Shown here: positions 35,938 to 44,201 of the stretch, piece after piece
How the letters are laid out: each line of letters opens with the position of its first letter
Numbering within the stretch: the stretch's first letter is position 1
Notes under the pieces: model-generated
The model's input: the letters and a program-made list of their open reading frames with translations, nothing else
The model's database searches: none
What the model was told of the DNA's origin: nothing
Source of the DNA: Trinickia acidisoli
GTDB lineage: Bacteria > Pseudomonadota > Gammaproteobacteria > Burkholderiales > Burkholderiaceae
DNA length: 64,000 bases
Direction of reading: 5' to 3'
NCBI RefSeq assembly: GCF_017315725.1
Contig: NZ_JAFLRG010000002.1
Span: 1,302,001 to 1,366,000, forward strand
Made by a program: the position numbers and the translations under genes

Positions 35938-36030
35938 CACGACGAGCATCACGCTTAACCGACCCAAGCAAGCACCGCTGACGTTGCTTTCGCGCGCGAC
36001 CGCGCTGTGCCGCTCGAAAACCTCCGTCGC

Positions 36031-36183
36031 TTACTTGGCAGCGGACTTTATCGCATCGGCCAGGCCGTTCGAGAACTGAGCTTTCGCGTTGTCCTTTGCG
36101 TTTTCCGTGTTCAACATCTGCTCCACAGCTTGAAACTGCTCGGCCTGTTGCTGTTCCGCCACCATAATTAGCTCGTTCGCCAT
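36031..36183 (-). CDS. 50-residue helical Hrp-regulated protein, candidate filament/pilin-type subunit
   Basis: A short gene with the product beginning MANELIMVAEQQQAEQFQ and ending NGLADAIKSAAK, without Pro or Cys and predicted as one long amphipathic helix. Three signs point to strong regulated expression: a complete PIP box promoter 78 bases upstream, a GGAGG ribosome-binding site six bases before the ATG, and its own terminator. Such monocistronic, highly expressed genes in hrp clusters usually encode the Hrp pilin (HrpY, HrpE, HrpA), which is otherwise not seen in this window. At 50 residues it is shorter than known pilins (about 80-110), so this is a hypothesis; a small secreted accessory protein is the alternative. 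Confidence 0.7.
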   Translation of the reverse strand: MANELIMVAEQQQAEQFQAVEQMLNTENAKDNAKAQFSNGLADAIKSAAK

Positions 36184-36260
36184 AAACTACCTCCGCGTGA
36201 AGAAAGCAAAGAAGTGATCAAAGCCGAGAAAGCGATCGCATTCGCTTTTCGACATTGAGA

Positions 36261-36322
36261 AGAATAAAAAGCCAATTTGCCTTCAACAAACGGGCATACG
36301 AAGTAGTACATTGCGGCACGAA
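36261..36322 (-). promoter_or_regulatory. Complete PIP box promoter of the 50-residue gene
   Basis: Minus strand: TTCGT (36322-36318), 15 bases, TTCGT (36302-36298), 31 bases, TATTCT (36266-36261). All elements of TTCGB-N15-TTCGB-N30/32-YANNNT are exact. Confidence 0.88.
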
Positions 36323-36407
36323 GCATCAATCGTATGCTCATTGCAAAGCTCGAATGTGTCTCGGTGCTCGACACGCAGGGGATCGATCTAGCCGCTCGCG
36401 CTGCGTA

Positions 36408-36432
36408 TTCGCGAAAGCGCATGCGTGTTCAG
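36408..36432 (+). promoter_or_regulatory. Imperfect PIP box before the 738-residue gene
   Basis: TTCGC (36408-36412), 15 bases, TTCAG (36428-36432); the second half-site differs by one base. No exact YANNNT lies 30-32 bases on, though the region TTAAAT is AT-rich there. It is 119 bases from the ATG at 36551 and back to back with the minus-strand PIP promoter. Confidence 0.45.
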
Positions 36433-36550
36433 TGAGGCGCAATGTCCAATGCTGCGATTAAATGTCATCGAGGCATCTAGTCAGACACCCCAGGCAGATT
36501 GCAGAGCCTAGCGGCACAGATCCCGATGAACCCCCACCGGAGTCAATCAG

Positions 36551-38767
36551 ATGGACAACGTTTCATCCGTCGGCCCCTCGCCTTCGGGCGGCGATAGCGA
36601 CAATGGATCCGGCCCAGCCGAGCGACGCACACCCGCGCAGCCTTCGAGCGGTCCCGCCGGCGTGGATGGTCTCGAGTCTCGGGCCCAGAAGCATGGCAAA
36701 GGATGGATCCCCCACAAACTTCGTCGGCCGTCCTCCTCCCTGCAGCGTGCCGTACTCGAAGAAGACATCACGCGTGCAGCGACATTGTTGGCGGATGCCG
36801 AGTCAATGGAAGTAGACGTGAGCCCGCAGGCCGTCGCGCGTCACTTGGGACTGACGTCGCCGTCAACTACGCGCCGCGCGCTCGAAACAATGTGGAACGC
36901 TATACCTCGCGTAACGACAGAGGCACAACGGATCGCTCAAGTCGAGAAATCTCAGGTAGAGCGTGCGATCGATAGGGAGACCGATGTCCGTTCCGGGGGG
37001 CAGATGGCCCGGTGGTTCGACCGTCTAAGCAACTCGCAGCGTCAAGCGGTCTATGTCGCACCGGCATCGGAAGGCGGGCCGCATTGGATACAGCCGCTGA
37101 CGCTGTGTGTTCACGGGCAACCCGATCTCAAATTCGAAGCCGAGCACCTCGTCAATTGGCCGGAGCATGTCGTGGCACAGCTGCCGGATGAAGCGCGGGT
37201 CATGCTCGCGGCACGGCACGAGACACTCAGTGCATTGAACATCGACAGCGGCCCCGCCGCGGCAGGCTTCATAGAGAAACACTTCGAACGACACGATTTC
37301 GACATCAACGATGCGCCGCCGCGGGAAGTCGCGCGACTCGTCGCACTGCATCCGCAGATCGGGCCCATGCTGCAAGCGCTGCAAGAAAGCGGCGCTAAAC
37401 TAACTCTCGTTCGATGCAAGCAAACACCGGACGTGGTACTGGATGCCATTCGACACGTCGCTACGAATTCGCAGCACAAGTTCGTCTCTACCTGGCTTTC
37501 GAGACTGGTAGCCTTCGGCATCGAGCCGAGTGTGCTCGAAAAGGACATCGAGAAGGTTCGGACGGACAATGCCAAGAGCAAAAACGCGGCGTTGAAGAAA
37601 TTTAAGAACGAGCCGTTTCGCGCTGCGTTGGCCGCTCGTCAACACGACGACGAGCTCGACGAGAAAACCGACATCCAGGGATCCGTCAAGCTGATCAAGG
37701 CTTTCTCCGAAAGTGCGATGTATGTGACGTCAACGTCGCCAGCTGAAGCCGACGGCTTATCGCTCAGACCGATCAATAACTCCCTACGCGAACATTTCGG
37801 AAGCGAGTACGCACGCCGCAGAATGACGTTTGACGACGCAAAGCGCACGTCGGAAAGCACAGCGAAGATAATAGTCATGCTCGCTGTCATGTCGCCGATG
37901 GCCGATCTCCTCCAACTTGTGCCGCATCTAGATGGCATCGACAAGGCCGTCATGGCCGGCGGCGACGACATCGCAGGCGAGTTTTCAAACTGGCCGGCAC
38001 TGAAACAAGCCGGCATGACTCTCCGCGAGATGCTCGGCCGAGCTGGCATAACAGCGCCGATCGCGCTGGCCGCACTGGCAATGGCAAACGCGATCGATGA
38101 AGCAGTGAAAGCGGTCGGTGATCACGTGGGCGGCGCGATGTATTCCCTCAGCGCGGTAGCCTTATCATTCACGACCGCCATGCTGTCAATCCGTTGGTTT
38201 GCGAAAAATTATGAGCGCCTAAAACGCGAAAATAAATTGCCACCGAATCTCAATCTTAACGAGGAAACGCGCGCATTGCTCGACACCATCAACAAGAGAA
38301 GCGTCTCGAAAGAAGACCTCCTCAGAATGATCGATGCATCGCTGGAAGCGACCGGTGCATCACAGGCCGAACGCGCCGCTGTCCGCGATCGACTGTCGCG
38401 TTCCCAAATACGTGCACGGAAATTGTTGCGCCAGCTTCGTAAGCACGGTGAACTGTCGATGCAGCAGAGACCATTCGCTGCCGGTACCAACGAAGCCGTC
38501 GCGGTCAACCCCGCAACCCTCGGCTTAATGGCAGGCACGTTGTCGTCGCCGCTGGTAGGCTTTGCTGCTGGTCCTTGGTTTCTCCATCAGCCGCTGCTGT
38601 ATGCGCTCGCCGGCTCCTATGAAACCATCATTGGCGCATTTTCGATCTGGGCATTCGGCCGCTCTTTCGATGCACGCTGGAATCGCTTCGTGAGGCGTCG
38701 TAAGCCGGTAGATCTGCCGCAAGATTCTCAGCAGGCACACGGTCCCACAGACACGATCGACGACTAA
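36551..38767 (+). CDS. Candidate type III effector or translocator, unknown family
   Basis: A 738-residue protein I do not recognise. The first 60 residues are Ser/Gly/Pro-rich with no hydrophobic run, fitting a type III signal. The middle is helical. Hydrophobic segments occur at about 438-458, 499-515, 527-549 and 653-703, enough to insert in a membrane, as for translocator proteins such as HrpF/NolX, to which I see no convincing sequence match. The C-terminus is basic then acidic. Start ATG 36551 has GGAG eight bases upstream. Position inside the hrp island and an imperfect PIP box support Hrp control. Confidence 0.62.
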   Translation: MDNVSSVGPSPSGGDSDNGSGPAERRTPAQPSSGPAGVDGLESRAQKHGKGWIPHKLRRPSSSLQRAVLEEDITRAATLLADAESMEVDVSPQAVARHLGLTSPSTTRRALETMWNAIPRVTTEAQRIAQVEKSQVERAIDRETDVRSGGQMARWFDRLSNSQRQAVYVAPASEGGPHWIQPLTLCVHGQPDLKFEAEHLVNWPEHVVAQLPDEARVMLAARHETLSALNIDSGPAAAGFIEKHFERHDFDINDAPPREVARLVALHPQIGPMLQALQESGAKLTLVRCKQTPDVVLDAIRHVATNSQHKFVSTWLSRLVAFGIEPSVLEKDIEKVRTDNAKSKNAALKKFKNEPFRAALAARQHDDELDEKTDIQGSVKLIKAFSESAMYVTSTSPAEADGLSLRPINNSLREHFGSEYARRRMTFDDAKRTSESTAKIIVMLAVMSPMADLLQLVPHLDGIDKAVMAGGDDIAGEFSNWPALKQAGMTLREMLGRAGITAPIALAALAMANAIDEAVKAVGDHVGGAMYSLSAVALSFTTAMLSIRWFAKNYERLKRENKLPPNLNLNEETRALLDTINKRSVSKEDLLRMIDASLEATGASQAERAAVRDRLSRSQIRARKLLRQLRKHGELSMQQRPFAAGTNEAVAVNPATLGLMAGTLSSPLVGFAAGPWFLHQPLLYALAGSYETIIGAFSIWAFGRSFDARWNRFVRRRKPVDLPQDSQQAHGPTDTIDD

Positions 38768-38800
38768 TTGCACAAGGCGTAACAAGAAGCAATCTATTCG

Positions 38801-38828
38801 AGCCGGCTATGGGTGCCGGCTGGCATTT
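38801..38828 (+). terminator. Hairpin after the 738-residue gene
   Basis: AGCCGGC and GCCGGCT (38801-38807 and 38815-38821) form a seven-base stem, followed by GGCATTTTG. A weak terminator between convergent genes is likely. Confidence 0.5.
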
Positions 38829-38900
38829 TGCGTGGCGTCGCCGCGATTCTCTTCCTAGACAGCACGCCAAAGCGTGCCGTCTCAAGAAGTGATTCGAAAC

Positions 38901-39296
38901 CTACTGATTTCTCATCAACGTCTCGATCGACGTCTTCGACGATTCGACCACGCCCATCTTCGCCTGCAAGTCGATCTGTGCGGTCGACATCTCCATCATC
39001 AATCGCATGCCGGCCGCGGAGAGTTGTTGCATCGACATGTTCGCCGCCGAGGCGTTGAATGCGTCTGCGTCCGCGGAGATGCGCTCGAGCTCCACATCTT
39101 GTTGACGAAGCATTTTCGACGCGGCTTCGACACCGTGAGAGCTCCCCGGATCGCTTGGCGGCGCGAGCTGCGCTCGCTGCATCAGCGACTGGAATTTATC
39201 GGCGAGTTCCGCCGGCGTTTGCGATAGCGCACCGCCCCCTTCCGCGAGTTTGGCGAGTTCAGCCTGCATCTGCGCGGCTTCGATACCAGCGGTCAT
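38901..39296 (-). CDS. hrpB2: T3SS inner-rod/HrpB2 family protein (SctI)
   Basis: A 131-residue protein. LADKFQSLMQRAQLAPP and the helical C-terminus MSMQQLSAAGMRLMMEMS, ending SKTSIETLMRNQ, match the HrpB2/HrpJ family, whose hallmark is a C-terminal VxTLxK-type motif (here IETLMR). HrpB2 is an early secreted substrate that builds the inner rod. In Xanthomonas and Ralstonia the gene lies between hrpB1 and hrcJ; here that interval is only 160 bases and empty, and the gene follows hrpD6 instead. Start at ATG 39296 with a strong AGGAGG. Confidence 0.78.
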   Translation of the reverse strand: MTAGIEAAQMQAELAKLAEGGGALSQTPAELADKFQSLMQRAQLAPPSDPGSSHGVEAASKMLRQQDVELERISADADAFNASAANMSMQQLSAAGMRLMMEMSTAQIDLQAKMGVVESSKTSIETLMRNQ

Positions 39297-39402
39297 TGAA
39301 TCCTCCTATTGCACGCAAAAACCGAACGGACATCGATCGAGATCGATCGGTCCGATCTCGATGATCCGGTCCGCTCGCTCCGATAGGACGCGCGAAGCAC
39401 AT

Positions 39403-39648
39403 TCAGCGCGACGCTGCCGAACCTACCTCCTGAAAATGTCCGAGCACGCGCGACGCCGCCATAAAGCCGCGATACAGACGCGACAGATTATTGCGATCCA
39501 ATTCGCTGTGGCTTTGCGTCTCGCCGATGCGGCTGGCCGTCGCTTCGAGTGCGCTGCGTATCGCTTCGATGGTCACGCTATCCTGCCTCGCAAGCACGGC
39601 TCGCAACTCATCGAATTCGGCGGCATGCGCTTCAATCGCTTCGTACAT
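39403..39648 (-). CDS. Small T3SS protein, HrpD6/HrpX-like
   Basis: An 81-residue, mostly helical protein located directly after sctD, the place of hrpD6 in Xanthomonas and of small hrp genes in Ralstonia. The match rests on size, helicity and position, not on a signature I can point to. Start at ATG 39648, with GGAG six bases upstream; a TTG twelve bases earlier contains that ribosome-binding site and is rejected. Distance to hrpB2 is 106 bases, which include GATCGATCG-type repeats. Confidence 0.6.
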   Translation of the reverse strand: MYEAIEAHAAEFDELRAVLARQDSVTIEAIRSALEATASRIGETQSHSELDRNNLSRLYRGFMAASRVLGHFQEVGSAASR

Positions 39649-39712
39649 GACGTTCTCCAATCACTAAAAATAAAACGTACTGGCATGCAGCATCGACCGC
39701 GACACTTTCCGT

Positions 39713-40894
39713 TCAGCCTGCCGATGCCGATGCCGATGCCGAGCGGCGCGGCGGCGGGCTCCACGCATTGGGTAGCCCCGGGAATGATGTGCCGTATGCA
39801 GCCGTCGCCCTGACGGCAGGCGATGCGGGCGTCGCATTCACGCCACCGCTTGCGGCCACCGGCGCGTCGACCTGCGGCGAACTGGCGGCGACAGGCGACG
39901 AAGCAGGAATATCGATGGCAAAGATGTGTTTGACGCCGTCGGGCGTTTCGGCATATCGCACGTCGTCGGTGGCGACCATTTCCGAGTATGTTGCCGGCGC
40001 TTCCGGCACGGGAGACGAAGCCTGTTGGGCCTGAATGACGAGCATCTTCACGTTCGAATCCAAATCGCCGCGGACGCGAGCGACGGCTGCACGTAGCCCG
40101 TCCATATCGGCCACCGTACCCGTAATGAGGAATCGGCCGTCGCCGCCATAGGACACATGCGTGCCGACGATACCGAGCGAGTCCTGGAGGCTGCGTGCGT
40201 CGTCCTGGGCGACGTCGTATCGGCGTTCCACGCCATTAGGCGCTACCCGCTGGAGCAATGCGCGCACCGCGCTGTCGTCGCTGGGCGTCGCTACCATCCC
40301 CGTCACCACCACGGTATTGCCCAGCGCCTGAGCATGCAGCCCGCTCACATGCGCGTCCACGAGTGCCTGCGCCACGCGTACCGTGCGCTCATCCGCGCTC
40401 GGCGGAAACGCCGCGCGACTCAGTTGCGTCGTGCCCACCAAGGTGCCGGCCACGATCAAGCTCCCGAGCACGGCACAACCGGCCACCGCGATCAGTTGAT
40501 GCCGCCGCTGCTGTTGCCGCCGAAACGAGGCCAACTGCGATTTGACGGGGCTGGCGAGCAGCGTAGAGAGCAGATCGACGTCCGCCGGCCACGCAACGTC
40601 GTTGGGCCCGATGCACAGCACGAGGTCGTCGAACTGCATCGGAACGAAATCGACGAGCAGGACCGATCCGGCTTCCTCGTTGTCGACGGGGTCGCCCGCG
40701 CCCTCCTTGTTGCCGGCAAGATCGCGCGTAATGCGTACGACGTCCGCCGCATCCACGTCCAACGTTGCGTCGGGACCTTGCCAGTCGGTCAGGCAAACAT
40801 CGGCCTCTTCGTCGCTACCGATACGGTGCAACCCGTGCGTCAACTCGAGCGACGCGCCCGCATGGATGCCGGTCAGTATTCGAAGAATCTTCAT
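39713..40894 (-). CDS. sctD: T3SS inner-membrane ring protein SctD (HrpD5/HrpW type)
   Basis: A 393-residue protein. The N-terminal FHA-like domain begins MKILRILTGIHAGASLEL, with RIGSDEEADVCL as its typical loop. One transmembrane helix lies at about 134-155 (LIAVAGCAVLGSLIVAG). The periplasmic part contains BON/ring-building repeats (VVVTGMVATPSDDSAVRALL and FLITGTVADMDGL). It forms the outer of the two inner-membrane rings, partner of HrcJ. The C-terminal tail is Ala/Ser/Pro-rich. Start ATG 40894 has GAGGAA upstream. It heads the sctD-hrpD6-hrpB2 operon behind a complete PIP promoter. Confidence 0.85.
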   Translation of the reverse strand: MKILRILTGIHAGASLELTHGLHRIGSDEEADVCLTDWQGPDATLDVDAADVVRITRDLAGNKEGAGDPVDNEEAGSVLLVDFVPMQFDDLVLCIGPNDVAWPADVDLLSTLLASPVKSQLASFRRQQQRRHQLIAVAGCAVLGSLIVAGTLVGTTQLSRAAFPPSADERTVRVAQALVDAHVSGLHAQALGNTVVVTGMVATPSDDSAVRALLQRVAPNGVERRYDVAQDDARSLQDSLGIVGTHVSYGGDGRFLITGTVADMDGLRAAVARVRGDLDSNVKMLVIQAQQASSPVPEAPATYSEMVATDDVRYAETPDGVKHIFAIDIPASSPVAASSPQVDAPVAASGGVNATPASPAVRATAAYGTSFPGLPNAWSPPPRRSASASASAG

Positions 40895-40978
40895 CGCGCT
40901 TCCTCTCGTCCGCTCACATGCACCGGGCATAAGCACCCACCGCTGCGCACAATTCGCGTGCACACACGTATTGCGTTC

Positions 40979-41040
40979 AAGATATTCGCGCTACGCGGCT
41001 ACGTCTTCACGGAACACGAAGCCTACCCAGCGCACGCGAA
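40979..41040 (-). promoter_or_regulatory. Complete PIP box promoter of the sctD operon
   Basis: Minus strand: TTCGC (41040-41036), 15 bases, TTCGT (41020-41016), 31 bases, TATCTT (40984-40979), 85 bases from the sctD start. Confidence 0.88.
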
Positions 41041-41133
41041 GCCGAGAACTCGCATGCAGACTTCACGATTCCTGCGTATGACAAGGCTTGATTCGGCTTT
41101 GATAATCGCGGGTCGGGGTCGTTGCCGCCGCGG

Positions 41134-42087
41134 TCATTGCGCGCTATTCATGCGCTGCGGATGGACGAACGCCAGAATGCTAGGTACATCCAGAACTATT
41201 TGCCGCAAATAGGCGACGCCAACGAATCCCTGCGCCAGCGCCCGACGAAGCAGGGATCTCGTCTGCGCGTCCTTGTCATCTCCGATCGGGATGCCGATCG
41301 TATGGGTCGATTCTTGCTCCATATGGTCGTCAAGATCGGTCGTACGCATAGCCGTCACATCTATTTCGTGCCGCTTGTTCTGCGTGAAATCTCGGCGCAC
41401 GATCAATCTGTCGCCATCGCTGCCCGGAAAGTAGTTGTCGTGATAGCCGACGACATCGAACCGATTACTGTTCACCAGCCTATGCATGGACGTGTGGTTT
41501 TCCGGCCGCAGCGATGCGCGCATCTCCTCCACGCCATTGCGCTGCGCCGTGCGCATTATGTTAGTGAGCACCTTTGCGCCGAGCCCGTTCCCAAAGAGCG
41601 AGGGGGAAACGGCGAAGACCTCCAGATACCATTGCTTCGGCGAGAGCTGAGCGACGTACTGAATGTCGCAGTAATCGCATGGACGATTGATAACCGCCGC
41701 ATAAGCAACGAGCTCTCCTGTCTGGTTTGGGATGCCAACGAAGAATCCATGCGCGCCTATGAGCTTCAGATCTTCCACCGATACAGTCTGATACGCACCG
41801 AACGCCTCCACGTCCAGGCGTCGTATTTTCGTTAGGTCGCCCATTGAAAGATCCTCGACGCGGCCCCACTTCGCGGGTCCGCTGTCGCTTGCCAATGCGC
41901 TCGCAAACGTTCCGTCGAAGGCCCGACGGCTGGAATCGGAGCGTGGGGCAAGCGCGTGCAACTGCTGAGGCACTGACAGCGACGTAGATGGACTGCTGTC
42001 GGGTCGCAACTCCCCATTGTCCACACCGTCGTTGTCGTCGTGATGAAAGGGCTCGCTCGGGCCGCCGGTCGACGTAACGTTGTTCAT
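41134..42087 (-). CDS. GNAT acetyltransferase-domain protein, candidate type III effector
   Basis: A 317-residue protein. Residues 1-75 are disordered and rich in Ser, Asp and Pro, like a secretion signal. Residues about 85-230 form a GNAT fold: strand WYLEVFAV, acetyl-CoA loop SPSLFGNGLGAKVL (about 161-174) and RPENHTSMHRLVNSNRF as motif B. The tail (about 230-317) is unassigned. Acetylation of a small molecule or host protein is expected. Start ATG 42087 has AAGGAG upstream. A PIP-like box with one mismatch lies 122-185 bases upstream. The effector status is inferred from context. Confidence 0.65.
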   Translation of the reverse strand: MNNVTSTGGPSEPFHHDDNDGVDNGELRPDSSPSTSLSVPQQLHALAPRSDSSRRAFDGTFASALASDSGPAKWGRVEDLSMGDLTKIRRLDVEAFGAYQTVSVEDLKLIGAHGFFVGIPNQTGELVAYAAVINRPCDYCDIQYVAQLSPKQWYLEVFAVSPSLFGNGLGAKVLTNIMRTAQRNGVEEMRASLRPENHTSMHRLVNSNRFDVVGYHDNYFPGSDGDRLIVRRDFTQNKRHEIDVTAMRTTDLDDHMEQESTHTIGIPIGDDKDAQTRSLLRRALAQGFVGVAYLRQIVLDVPSILAFVHPQRMNSAQ

Positions 42088-42208
42088 GCGCTCCTTCGGT
42101 CAGGGGTAAACATGCTCGGAGAATTCGGTACTTACTTCGTGCAGCCGTTCTTCAAGCGTTCCTATATTGCGCCGCACGTAGCCGACCGCAACATACGTTC
42201 AACGCGGG

Positions 42209-42272
42209 ATCGTGCGGAAATCCAGTTCCGCACGACGGTTCGGGTAGGCGAAGCAAGTCCATGACGGGCCAA
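42209..42272 (-). promoter_or_regulatory. Imperfect PIP-like box before the GNAT gene
   Basis: Minus strand: TTGGC (42272-42268; one mismatch to TTCGC), 15 bases, TTCGC (42252-42248), 33 bases, CACGAT (42214-42209). One substitution and one extra base in spacing make it tentative. Confidence 0.35.
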
Positions 42273-42320
42273 CGTGTTGGTCATACGAATGCGCCTCTCG
42301 CCGCACTCGTCGGCATTGCC

Positions 42321-42345
42321 TTCCGTCGCGAAAACATGCCTTCGC
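42321..42345 (+). promoter_or_regulatory. Imperfect PIP-like box before the first 19-residue-repeat gene
   Basis: TTCCG (42321-42325), 15 bases, TTCGC (42341-42345), then GGGCTAAAT 33 bases on. The same arrangement with a different mismatch (TTCTG-N15-TTCGC, TAAATA at 33) precedes the paralogue at 44789, so the element is conserved between the copies. Confidence 0.4.
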
Positions 42346-42411
42346 CTCGGAACACGACACCGGCAACGCGGGCCGGGCTAAATGGGCCGTTTCATTCACG
42401 GCGGCAAGAAA

Positions 42412-43263
42412 ATGGATCCCCCCCGCATTGGCGATGGCAGCTTCGATCCTTCGGGTTCTAACGAACCGGTCGACCCGAAGAAGCCTGATAAATCCGAGCC
42501 CTCCGCGAACACGAACGACGCGGGTGCGTTAGGCGGATTACCGCGCCGCCCGGAGTCCTCGTCCGGCGAAACTGGAAGCGCTCGGTTCGCATCTGATCAA
42601 CCCGGTCGACCAACGCAACCCAGCTTGTCTTTGAATCGGATCGTGGAAGGCGCGAAAAATATCCCTGCGCTGCCACGTGCTGGCCGGATGCCGATGCTCA
42701 AACAGTTGGCGGCTCATGTCGTCCAATTAGCCGCAGACGATCAAGGCGAGGCGCTGCGCGCGCTCGCCTCAAAGATGTACGAGTTGCCGCGCGTCGACCG
42801 GCTGCAGGCAATCGAGCATCTGCTCGACGTGGTCCCGCGACTGTCCGTTGAACGCCAAGGCGAAGCGTTGAGCGCGATCACCCACGAAATCAGAATGCTG
42901 CCGCGCGACCAACGGCAGCCGATGGACCAGCGCGTCGCACATCAGGTTGCCGATATGCCTGCTTATCAGCAATGGCAATGGACGAGCCTGGTCGCCCGGC
43001 AGATCAGACAACGCAGCGAATCTGCTCGCTTGCCGATGTTCCGGAGCATCGCCAAGCGAGTCGCTCAGTTGCCCATTGACCAGCAAGAGCATTGGTTGGG
43101 CATGCTGGACCGACAGATCGAATGGCTACCGAGAGGGGACCGGTATCGCGCGTCCAGACAGGTCGTCAGTATGGTTGGACAACTGCCGCTCGACGAGCGG
43201 AACCGGTGGTTAGACGGTGTCAATTCGGTTGACCGATCTTTTAGTAAGTATCTCCGCCCGTGA
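42412..43263 (+). CDS. 19-residue-repeat helical protein, candidate type III effector (copy 1)
   Basis: A 283-residue protein. A Pro/Ser/Gly-rich head (1-85) is followed by about ten tandem units of exactly 19 residues starting at 87, 106, 125 and so on; the pattern is L-P-x4-R/Q-x6-L-x3-V-x2. An example is LPRVDRLQAIEHLLDVVPR. Two units per 38 residues would give a HEAT/ARM-like superhelix for protein binding. It is paralogous to the gene at 44789, which also shares about 80 bases of upstream sequence. The start is ATG 42412 (MDPPRIG) by alignment with the paralogue; an ATG ten codons earlier is not conserved. No known family recognised. Confidence 0.68.
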   Translation: MDPPRIGDGSFDPSGSNEPVDPKKPDKSEPSANTNDAGALGGLPRRPESSSGETGSARFASDQPGRPTQPSLSLNRIVEGAKNIPALPRAGRMPMLKQLAAHVVQLAADDQGEALRALASKMYELPRVDRLQAIEHLLDVVPRLSVERQGEALSAITHEIRMLPRDQRQPMDQRVAHQVADMPAYQQWQWTSLVARQIRQRSESARLPMFRSIAKRVAQLPIDQQEHWLGMLDRQIEWLPRGDRYRASRQVVSMVGQLPLDERNRWLDGVNSVDRSFSKYLRP

Positions 43264-43316
43264 TGGGGCGTCTATATAGCTCGACCAACTCACTCAGCCA
43301 CATATGGATGGTTGCA

Positions 43317-44201
43317 ATGGAAGTCAATTCAATGGAATCACTCGACGCTGATGCTTCTCTTCTCAGAATCGAAGCGCGAAATGTCGCCTTCGATCTTTCC
43401 TATTGCGACCCGACTCACTGGCACGATGCCGGTCTGGCGGTTTCGCAATTTTTCAATGCAATGTCTTTATTTTTTCCGAAAGGAGAAAAATTCTTCATTC
43501 ACAGCGTTCGCGAGCATCGTAGCAGCGTTGCGGACGCGTCGCTCCGTCGCGATCTTCAAGGCTTCATGCAGCAGGAGGCGGTACACAGCCGCGAGCACCG
43601 GCTGCATATCGACATGCTGAACGAAAGCGGATTCGCGACCGATCACATGGATATCAGGATGTTCGCGCAATCACTGAACAAAGTGAGCCCCAAACGGCGA
43701 CTGGCAATGACGATTGCGATGGAACATTTCACCGCATCGCTCGCGCATGAAATCCTGTTCAAGGATGGCGTGATGCGTGGCGACGAGCAAATGTCCGCGC
43801 TGTGGCAGTGGCACGCCGCGGAGGAAATCGAGCACAAGGCGGTGGCATTCGATGTGTTTCGTGCCGCCTATGGCGATGGCCTTGCGTCGTATTTGTCGCG
43901 CTGCCGCGCGGCGCTTGAAGTGACGTTCAATTTCATGAAGCGCCTGTTTGCGAATTTCAACGATCTCTTATCGCAGCGGTCGACGCGATCGACTGCGTCG
44001 CATTGGTTCGATTTGTTCGTTTTTCTATGGATCTCTCCAGGCCTATTCCGACGATTGGCCCCCAGCTTCCTGGCTTACTTCAACTTATCCTTTCATCCAT
44101 CCAAACGAAAGGATTTTTGGTTGGTTGAACAATGGAAAGCAAGAAACATGAACACTGGCCGGCGCGAACGGCACAACCACCCTCAAGGAGATCGACATTG
44201 A
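43317..44201 (+). CDS. Metal-dependent hydrolase-like (PF10118-type) protein
   Basis: A protein of about 294 residues. WHDAGLAVSQFFNAMSLFFP, QQEAVHSREH, MEHFTASLAHEILF and WHAAEEIEHKAVAFDVF give repeated Glu/His motifs of a ferritin-like di-metal helical bundle, the mark of the family annotated as predicted metal-dependent hydrolases. The reaction is unknown; lipid or fatty-acid chemistry is plausible because a 4HBT thioesterase gene follows and is translationally coupled. Several ATG codons are in frame from 43263; 43317 is preferred because GGATGG precedes it. It sits between two paralogous repeat-protein genes. Confidence 0.72.
   Translation: MEVNSMESLDADASLLRIEARNVAFDLSYCDPTHWHDAGLAVSQFFNAMSLFFPKGEKFFIHSVREHRSSVADASLRRDLQGFMQQEAVHSREHRLHIDMLNESGFATDHMDIRMFAQSLNKVSPKRRLAMTIAMEHFTASLAHEILFKDGVMRGDEQMSALWQWHAAEEIEHKAVAFDVFRAAYGDGLASYLSRCRAALEVTFNFMKRLFANFNDLLSQRSTRSTASHWFDLFVFLWISPGLFRRLAPSFLAYFNLSFHPSKRKDFWLVEQWKARNMNTGRRERHNHPQGDRH

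Noticed and set aside
39297..39402. GATCGATCG-rich stretch between hrpD6 and hrpB2 as a mobile-element end
   Set aside because: No target duplication or transposase; short CGATCG-type words are common in this DNA.
42088..42411. An exact PIP box between the GNAT and repeat-protein genes
   Set aside because: Only versions with one mismatch were found on each strand; listed as imperfect rather than exact.
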